From NCBI GenBank assembly GCA_963922535.1, contig CAWUIN010000046.1:1-20785 (forward strand): a stretch of 20,785 nt of DNA, in the 5' to 3' direction. This DNA comes from Tectiglobus sp963922535 (lineage in GTDB: Bacteria; Pseudomonadota; Alphaproteobacteria; Rhizobiales; Hyphomicrobiaceae). Below the pieces are notes generated by a model, which saw only the letters and a list, made by a program, of their open reading frames with translations, made no database searches and had not been told where the DNA came from. A program made the translations under genes and the position numbers. Of this stretch, positions 15,758 through 20,785 are shown piece after piece (positions within the stretch are counted from its first letter, which is position 1; each line of letters begins with the position of its first letter).

Positions 15758-15781
15758 GCGCGCTTGTCGTTCAGTGCGCGC
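15758..15781 (+). other. GC hairpin after the small-subunit gene
   Basis: GCGCGC at 15758-15763 and 15776-15781 can pair across a 12-base loop, 16 bases after the stop codon. Each hexamer is also self-complementary. No T-run follows, so termination is uncertain. It may be part of the structured stretch before the large-subunit gene. Confidence 0.3.
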
Positions 15782-15873
15782 AAAGCCGCTGATAAAATCA
15801 ACATCAAGGATCTGCAGCAATATACTTTTATAAGGCGGTCATCGGGCTTACAACGTAAATCCTGTGTGGATCC

Positions 15874-16030
15874 AGGAGCCGTCGTCAGTTGAACAGCGCG
15901 AGAGCCGGGCCGATTTCGCCAGATCCGTGCGGGACGGAACGGATTTCCCGACAAATGAGCGTTGCGCTCCCTCGATGGAGTGCCGCTCGTCCCGGCTTCC
16001 TGTGGTATCCGGCAACTGACGAGATGGCCT
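15874..16030 (+). ncRNA. candidate structured RNA / leader element before the symporter gene
   Basis: Nested complementary arms enclose most of this stretch. The outer helix is TCGTCAGTTG (15882-15891) with CAACTGACGA (16013-16022), extendable by AGG..CC (15874-15880) with GGCCT (16026-16030). Next comes ACAG (15893-15896) with CTGT (16000-16003), then AGCCGGG (15903-15909) with CCCGGCT (15991-15997). Inside are two hairpins: AGATCCGT/ACGGATTT (15921-15928 with 15939-15946), and a 12-bp stem at 15957-15988 with a TT bulge and loop CTCGAT. The pairs that are not Watson-Crick read as G-U in plus-strand RNA and as A-C in minus-strand RNA, so the plus strand is favoured. I do not recognise a known riboswitch or small RNA. 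It could be a cis-regulatory leader, an sRNA or a small palindromic mobile repeat. Confidence 0.5.
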
Positions 16031-16060
16031 AACCAATTGAACGGACAAGTGAGTGCAAGC

Positions 16061-17899
16061 ATGCCCACAACGCATCGTAAAATTTTAATGAATTCGAAGT
16101 TAGGAATTTACTTCAGCATATTTGCAAGCACTTTTGTGGCGTTGTTTATGGTCCTGCTCATACTTCAGCAACTGGGCACCTCAGATATTCTGCTTCGCAT
16201 GGCAGCCTTCATTGCGCCAATACTTATTTTCGTTGCCATTAGCATTGCTTCTTATACGAAACAGGCTGCGGATTTCTTCTCTGCCGGCCGTCGTGTCCCG
16301 GCGGTTTGCAATGGACTCATTTTATCCGTATCGGCTTTGGGCGGCTGCGGCCTGATCATTTTCACCGGGCTTTTGTTTATCGATGGCTTCGATGCCTGGT
16401 GCATTCCCGTTGGCATGATGACTGGTTTTGTCGTCATGGCTACCATGGTGGCGCCATTCTACCGAAAATATGGCGCCTATACCGTGCCGTCTTATCTAGG
16501 GCGCCGGTTTGAAAGCAAGAGCTTACGAATCGCAGCGGCGACAATCTTCGCCATGCCGGTGTTGCTACTGCTGACGGCAGAACTTACAATTGCAATTGAT
16601 GCGATCAACCTGCTGACTGGGTTGCCGAAAACGTACAGCATTGCAATTCTTGGCCTTGTGCTTGGCGCATGTATTGCTCTTGGAGGTATGCAGTCCTTAA
16701 GTTCGGTCGGCTCAGCGCAAGCCATTGCCGTGATCATAGCAATGATCGTTCCTGCGGCACTGCTTGGCGTGATCGAAACAAATCTGCCAATTGCTCAATT
16801 AAGTTACGGCCCGGTTTTGCGAACGATCAGCCGTATGGAGATTGCACTGCAAATTCCCGTGCCGGAGCCTGCCATGTTTGCTTTCGACTTGGCAGGGCAG
16901 GGCTTAACACAGCTGCAAAGCCGCCTGGCCACGCCTTATTCCAGCCTTGGCCCGGCAAGCTTTGCTCTGACGACGATGACAGTCATGCTTGGTATCGCCT
17001 GCGCGCCCTGGCTGCTGCTGACAAACGGCGCCACCGCAGGCGTTCACGAAGCGAGAAAATCCTTCAGCTGGACCATATTGTTCTTCGGTATCATGGTGCT
17101 GACCTTATCGGCTCTTGCCGTATTCCTGCGCAATTATGTGATGCTCGATCTGGTCGGTAAATCGCCAGCTGATTTGCCGGAGTGGTTTACAACAGTTTCA
17201 TCTTTGGGGCAGGCGGCCGCGGTTTCAAGTGGTGAGCCGCTAAAACTGTCCGACATTGCTTTTGACCGGGATGGTGTGCTGTTTGCGATCCCGGTTGCAG
17301 CTGGTTTTCCACCGATTGTGCTGTATCTCATACTCGCTGGCGTGATCAGTGCAGCGCTCGTGGCCGCCGCTGTAACAGCGTATGCTTTTGCAACCATGCT
17401 GTCGGAAGACATTTTGCTTGGCCTCGAATGGCGTCCAATATCCACGTCCGTACGTCTGGCGAGTGCGCGGGTCTTTTGCATAGCAAGTGTCGGCATAAGC
17501 ATGTTTTTTGCCGTTATTGTTCGAACCGACCCCTTGCAGCTTTTGCTTTGGGCTCTTTCCCTCAGCGCTGCGACCGCGTTTCCAGTCATCATGCTTTCTA
17601 TATGGTGGAGGAAAATGCCGACACTTTCGGCTTTGAGTGCTCTTATTGCAGGTTTTGTAACAAGCATAATTGTTATTCTGAGCGGTGATAATCTGCCTGT
17701 GCCATTACCGACACCGATTAACGGCCTCTTTGGCATGGTGGCCGCCTTGATAGCGGCTTTCGTCTCAGCAAGAATGGGCTCTGAAGCAAGCCAGCAGCTG
17801 CAGGAAAAACTTCGCGATATTCGTATTCCAGGCGGTGAGACGATTTATGACCGTGAACTGCGGCTGTTGCGTCTCAAAGAACAACAACGCAGCAAGTAG
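16061..17899 (+). CDS. sodium:solute symporter (VC_2705-like, SSS family)
   Basis: This is a 612-residue inner-membrane protein with about thirteen hydrophobic segments and the SSS fold. Family features include AADFFSAGRRVPAVCNGL at about residues 67-84, typical of the helix 1-2 region of acetate-type symporters, and GAYTVPSYLGRRFESK near 140-155. It ends with a short charged tail (ELRLLRLKEQQRSK). It is paired with the DUF4212-like small subunit, an arrangement known for this subfamily. I start it at ATG 16061; a second ATG at 16088 is possible, and neither has a strong ribosome site. A long structured leader precedes it and proline iminopeptidase follows after 42 bp, which hints that peptide or amino-acid use is linked, but the substrate is not determined. 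Confidence 0.88.
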   Translation: MPTTHRKILMNSKLGIYFSIFASTFVALFMVLLILQQLGTSDILLRMAAFIAPILIFVAISIASYTKQAADFFSAGRRVPAVCNGLILSVSALGGCGLIIFTGLLFIDGFDAWCIPVGMMTGFVVMATMVAPFYRKYGAYTVPSYLGRRFESKSLRIAAATIFAMPVLLLLTAELTIAIDAINLLTGLPKTYSIAILGLVLGACIALGGMQSLSSVGSAQAIAVIIAMIVPAALLGVIETNLPIAQLSYGPVLRTISRMEIALQIPVPEPAMFAFDLAGQGLTQLQSRLATPYSSLGPASFALTTMTVMLGIACAPWLLLTNGATAGVHEARKSFSWTILFFGIMVLTLSALAVFLRNYVMLDLVGKSPADLPEWFTTVSSLGQAAAVSSGEPLKLSDIAFDRDGVLFAIPVAAGFPPIVLYLILAGVISAALVAAAVTAYAFATMLSEDILLGLEWRPISTSVRLASARVFCIASVGISMFFAVIVRTDPLQLLLWALSLSAATAFPVIMLSIWWRKMPTLSALSALIAGFVTSIIVILSGDNLPVPLPTPINGLFGMVAALIAAFVSARMGSEASQQLQEKLRDIRIPGGETIYDRELRLLRLKEQQRSK

Positions 17900-17941
17900 C
17901 ATAATTATTAAAGTCTTGAAGGCTGGAGTTGAACGAATTTT

Positions 17942-18916
17942 ATGGATCTGCAAAACGATAGGCCGGATCGCTTAGGGCTTTATCCTGCAATCCCGCCTTA
18001 CAAGAATGGTTGGATCGCCGTCTCCAGACGCCATAAGATCTATTACGAGGAGTGCGGAACACCAGATGGTGTGCCCGTGCTCATTGTTCACGGCGGCCCT
18101 GGCGGCGGCTCCACGCCCGTTATGCGGCGCTATCACGATCCTGCGAAGTATCGCATTATTTTATTCGATCAACGCGGTTGCGGACGTTCAACACCACATG
18201 CTGAACTGCAGGAAAACACGACCTGGGATCTTGTCCAGGATATGGAAAAACTACGCCAGCATGTCGGCATCAAGCGCTGGCAGTTATTTGGCGGCTCCTG
18301 GGGATCAACATTATCTCTGATCTATGCGATAAGCTATCCGGAACGCGTTTCCTCGCTCATACTTCGAGGTATTTTCCTTCTCAGCAGGCGCGAGATCCTT
18401 TGGTTTTATCAGGAAGGCTGCAACTGGTTGTTTCCCGATTATTACGCACGATTTGCTGAGATAATCCCTGTGGATGAGCGTTACGATATGGTTGCCGCTT
18501 ACTACCGGCGCCTAACATGCGATGACAATGAAATTCGATTGAGAGCAGCCAAAGCATGGAGCTTATGGGAGGCCGCAACGCTATCTCTGTCAAGTAACTT
18601 GGATCGCGTCAGGAATTTTGCCTCTGAGCACTACGCACTCGCATTTGCACGCATTGAATGTCATTATTTCTATCATCGGGGGTTTCTTGCCGAGGATAAT
18701 TGGATCCTCAACAATATTGCGACGATTCAGCATCTGCCGTGCACCATCGTGCATGGACGCTACGACGTGGTTACGCCTCTTCGCAATGCCTGGTTATTAA
18801 ATGAAGCATGGCCGGAAACCGACTTGCGGATTGTGCCCGACGCCGGCCACGCAATGAGCGAGCCAGGCAACCGGCACGAACTTATCGCAGCCACAAGGCG
18901 CCACACATTATATTAG
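17942..18916 (+). CDS. pip: proline iminopeptidase
   Basis: This is an alpha/beta-hydrolase of the S33 family that releases N-terminal proline from peptides. The 324-residue protein carries the oxyanion motif HGGPGGG (residues 50-56), the nucleophile elbow GGSWGS with S119, D275 in HGRYDVVTP, and H303 in DAGHAMSEP, a complete triad. The length and the FDQRGCGRS and NTTWDLV blocks are standard for Pip. No signal peptide is seen, so it is cytosolic. It starts 42 bp after the symporter stop, with a TGGAG about 13 bases upstream, and is probably co-transcribed with it. It ends convergent to the next gene. Confidence 0.95.
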   Translation: MDLQNDRPDRLGLYPAIPPYKNGWIAVSRRHKIYYEECGTPDGVPVLIVHGGPGGGSTPVMRRYHDPAKYRIILFDQRGCGRSTPHAELQENTTWDLVQDMEKLRQHVGIKRWQLFGGSWGSTLSLIYAISYPERVSSLILRGIFLLSRREILWFYQEGCNWLFPDYYARFAEIIPVDERYDMVAAYYRRLTCDDNEIRLRAAKAWSLWEAATLSLSSNLDRVRNFASEHYALAFARIECHYFYHRGFLAEDNWILNNIATIQHLPCTIVHGRYDVVTPLRNAWLLNEAWPETDLRIVPDAGHAMSEPGNRHELIAATRRHTLY

Positions 18917-18974
18917 GATATTAGGGCTTTTTAAAAAACAGCTTACCAGGACAGAACAAGGCAATAATGGTTAA

Positions 18975-19469
18975 TCATAACGCACTGCCTTCTTCCTGAG
19001 ATTTACCTTGCTCCAGTCGCTTAAGGCGATCCTGAAACTTGCGCAACAGGTTTTCAAAATAGTCCAGGGCTTCGTCAATCTCCTGTTCGCTGGGAAGCTG
19101 CAGGCCCGATGTTCCCTTGCCTGAACCTGTGCCGGAACCTGACAGACCAGCCGGTTCTTTCTCATTGGCCCGCTTTACGATGAGTTCTTCAAGGAGTTTA
19201 ATTTTCCTTTGCAGTCCAGCGCTTTCCTGTTCCAGTTGAGCAATTTTTTCGCGATATTCAGCCGTTGTATCCTCAACAGGCTTACACATCCAGTCTTCAT
19301 TATTCTTGCAATATGCAACCGCGCCGGTCTGCGTATCAAGACGCAGGAAACCATCGTCCACCTTGTGCATGGTATAACGGCCCGTTTTAACATCCTCCGC
19401 CAAAGCTGAGTGCGTTAATACCTGACACAGCACAGCCAGCACTACCGCCGAACGAACAGAAGAAGACAT
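18975..19469 (-). CDS. hypothetical secreted coiled-coil protein
   Basis: I recognise no named family. The 164-residue product has a clear signal peptide (residues 1-24, probable cleavage at SALA|ED). A small domain follows (about 25-65: TGRYTMHKVDDGFLRLDTQTGAVAYC) with two cysteines, C54 and C62, that could form a disulfide in the periplasm. Next is a heptad-like coiled coil at about 68-102, a Gly/Ser/Thr-rich linker (108-122) and a second charged helix (about 128-157). The GFLRLDT-TGA-C pattern recurs, to my memory, in rhizobial exported proteins of unknown function. A GCAGG lies just before the ATG. It is convergent with pip and lies between pip and thiO, with no operon partner. Confidence 0.75.
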   Translation of the reverse strand: MSSSVRSAVVLAVLCQVLTHSALAEDVKTGRYTMHKVDDGFLRLDTQTGAVAYCKNNEDWMCKPVEDTTAEYREKIAQLEQESAGLQRKIKLLEELIVKRANEKEPAGLSGSGTGSGKGTSGLQLPSEQEIDEALDYFENLLRKFQDRLKRLEQGKSQEEGSAL

Positions 19470-19616
19470 AAACCTGCACCCTAATTGTTATGGTAATCGA
19501 ATAAAGTACAACGTATTCAATTATATTATATAACAAACCAGGCAGCGATATGACCGCTTCTCACGTTCGCCTGCCGCTGGCGTGCGACATGGTGAGTGTG
19601 GGCTAAGGCCTAAAAT
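19470..19616. other. 147-bp gap between thiO and the secreted-protein gene
   Basis: The left half (about 19495-19535) is AT-rich and is the likely promoter zone of the secreted-protein gene. The right half holds only short inverted pieces such as CAGGC and GCCTG. I see no thiS, thiG or other gene here, although thiS and thiG commonly follow thiO in rhizobia. Confidence 0.4.
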
Positions 19617-20657
19617 CTACGCGAAAATAAGCAACGGATGCTCGCTTGTTTCGCCGGCAATCACGTCACGCGTAAGTGAAGCGAGCAATGGTGCGAGAAG
19701 AAAACCGTGCCGAAATGCCCCGTTCGCATAAATTTTTCGCCCGCCTTCACGGACGATCACACGTGGAATATTATCAGGAAACGAAGGACGCACTCCAGCA
19801 CTCATTTCAATGATCTCTGCTTCAGCGAATCCAGGATGCAACGCGTAAGCCATGCCCAAAAGTTCCAATGCGGATCGCACCGTCATGGGCGCTGTATCGT
19901 CGCTCTCAATGAGCGTTGCACCAAGCAGAAAACGACCATCTCCCCATGGCACTATATAACATGCGTGACGTGGATGCAGCAAACGAACAGGGCGCTGCAA
20001 GTCAAGGTCAGGCGTGCTAATCAGGATACGTTCACCGCGAACACCGCGCAACTCCGGTAATTCATCGCGTGCGGCAAGCCCGCGGCAATCTATGACAATA
20101 TCATTGCCGGCTGCATCATTGCCGGCTGCGATTGCGGGCTTGGCATCAGCAGCTTGTCCGAATTCGAAAACAGCGCCGGAATTTTCCGCCAGTGTCATGA
20201 TGTCATGGAGCGCAGCCGGTGTTGGCATATGGGCTTCTTCAGCATAGTAAAGCGCCGTCTGAAAACGATCGGCAAGTGCTGGTTCCAATCTGTGCAAACC
20301 TTCCCTGTCAATCATTTCATGCCCACTTGTCATGCGCGCGAAGCGCCGAAGCTCTCCCTGATCGCGAGTGCCTGCAACCACCAGCGAGCCTTGTGTGATC
20401 AAACCCGGATAAACTTTGCGCCAGATGGCGGCAGCGGCAAAGCCAAGGTCACGAATAATCGGTTCGGCGGCTTCGGCCTCGCAAAACGGTGCAATCATCG
20501 CGCCAGCATATCGGCTTGCAGCTTCTGAAAATGGCTTTCGGCTACGTTCAAGCACTCTAACGCGATGACCAGCCTGGGCGAGAAGCAGCGCATGACACAA
20601 TCCAAAAATTCCGGCACCGATAATGATAATGTTTTTCTTTTGGCTTGACACATCCAT
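19617..20657 (-). CDS. thiO: FAD-dependent glycine oxidase ThiO
   Basis: ThiO oxidises glycine to the imine used by ThiG in thiazole synthesis for thiamine. The 346-residue protein is a DAO-fold flavoenzyme. It has the dinucleotide motif GAGIFG (residues 14-19) followed by LLLAQAGHRVRVLER, the ASRYAGAMIAPFCEAE segment near 47-62, and the C-terminal NGAFRHGFLLAPLLASL, which matches the end of ThiO proteins. A 5-residue tandem repeat (AAGND twice, around residues 176-185) is a local expansion. Glycine oxidase versus another D-amino-acid oxidase cannot be settled without thi neighbours. None lie downstream here, and the upstream side is cut by the window end. Confidence 0.85.
   Translation of the reverse strand: MDVSSQKKNIIIIGAGIFGLCHALLLAQAGHRVRVLERSRKPFSEAASRYAGAMIAPFCEAEAAEPIIRDLGFAAAAIWRKVYPGLITQGSLVVAGTRDQGELRRFARMTSGHEMIDREGLHRLEPALADRFQTALYYAEEAHMPTPAALHDIMTLAENSGAVFEFGQAADAKPAIAAGNDAAGNDIVIDCRGLAARDELPELRGVRGERILISTPDLDLQRPVRLLHPRHACYIVPWGDGRFLLGATLIESDDTAPMTVRSALELLGMAYALHPGFAEAEIIEMSAGVRPSFPDNIPRVIVREGGRKIYANGAFRHGFLLAPLLASLTRDVIAGETSEHPLLIFA
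20101..20130. repeat. 15-bp tandem duplication inside thiO
   Basis: TCATTGCCGGCTGCA (20101-20115) is followed at once by TCATTGCCGGCTGCG (20116-20130), with 14 of 15 bases identical. It keeps the frame and encodes AAGND twice. It looks like a recent replication slippage event in a surface loop. Confidence 0.85.
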
Positions 20658-20785
20658 AATTCAAAATTCAACAGTTACTCATGGTTATTCATATTGATTT
20701 CAGATCTTGCGCTTAAGAACCTTTCAGCTCAGTGGAGGATTGGGTTTGTCTCTATTAGATCATACTTAGGTGACATAGTACGGGA
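20658..20785. other. upstream region of thiO, cut by the window end
   Basis: These 128 bases hold no gene that I can support. I looked for the conserved CTGAGA and ACCTGA-type elements of a TPP riboswitch in the thiO direction and did not find a convincing set. The region is AT-rich near the start codon. Confidence 0.4.

Noticed and set aside
17134..17736. 200-codon minus-strand frame inside the symporter gene
   Set aside because: Antisense shadow of a strongly supported membrane transporter; the translation shows no family features.
20658..20785. TPP riboswitch upstream of thiO
   Set aside because: The conserved thi-box elements are not present in the visible 128 bases.

Overview
The window looks like chromosomal DNA of an alphaproteobacterium in the Hyphomicrobiales (rhizobia, Brucella, Bartonella group). 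The evidence is the gene run nifU-like, tsaB, rimI, plsC/olsA-like, miaB, phoH, ybeY, corC-like, lnt, praR-like, metK, trmB, the PraR-type regulator sitting next to metK, and an Irr-type iron box. By eye the base composition is moderate. I cannot name a genus.

Layout from left to right. Positions 1-107 look like the end of an insertion sequence, followed by a plus-strand carboxymuconolactone decarboxylase-family gene. From 949 to 15212 a long minus-strand block carries housekeeping genes: Fe-S scaffold, RutE-like nitroreductase, t6A factor, RimI, acyltransferase, tRNA and rRNA modification and maturation, apolipoprotein acyltransferase, SAM synthetase and tRNA m7G methylase. Several neighbours overlap by 4 bp. 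The run ends at trmB and is followed by unrelated genes. From 15476 to 18916 lies a plus-strand unit: a small and a large subunit of a sodium/solute symporter, then proline iminopeptidase. The right end holds a minus-strand secreted coiled-coil protein and a ThiO-like oxidase.

The main discovery is a decayed DarTG toxin-antitoxin module between corC and lnt (5872-7355). The DNA ADP-ribosyltransferase toxin DarT is recognisable over almost its full length, but it has one in-frame stop and one frameshift. Its tail is fused to an antitoxin DarG that has lost the first part of its macrodomain. The long open frame in this region (5872-7011) is therefore a deletion scar, not an ordinary gene.

Three non-coding signals also stand out. 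A perfect ICE-like palindrome lies upstream of the nifU-like gene and suggests iron control by Irr. A multi-stem RNA-like element lies between the two symporter genes, and its wobble pairs favour the plus strand. A long hairpin lies between the nifU-like gene and the rutE-like gene, and its single non-Watson-Crick pair favours the minus strand. I saw no tRNA, rRNA or CRISPR array.
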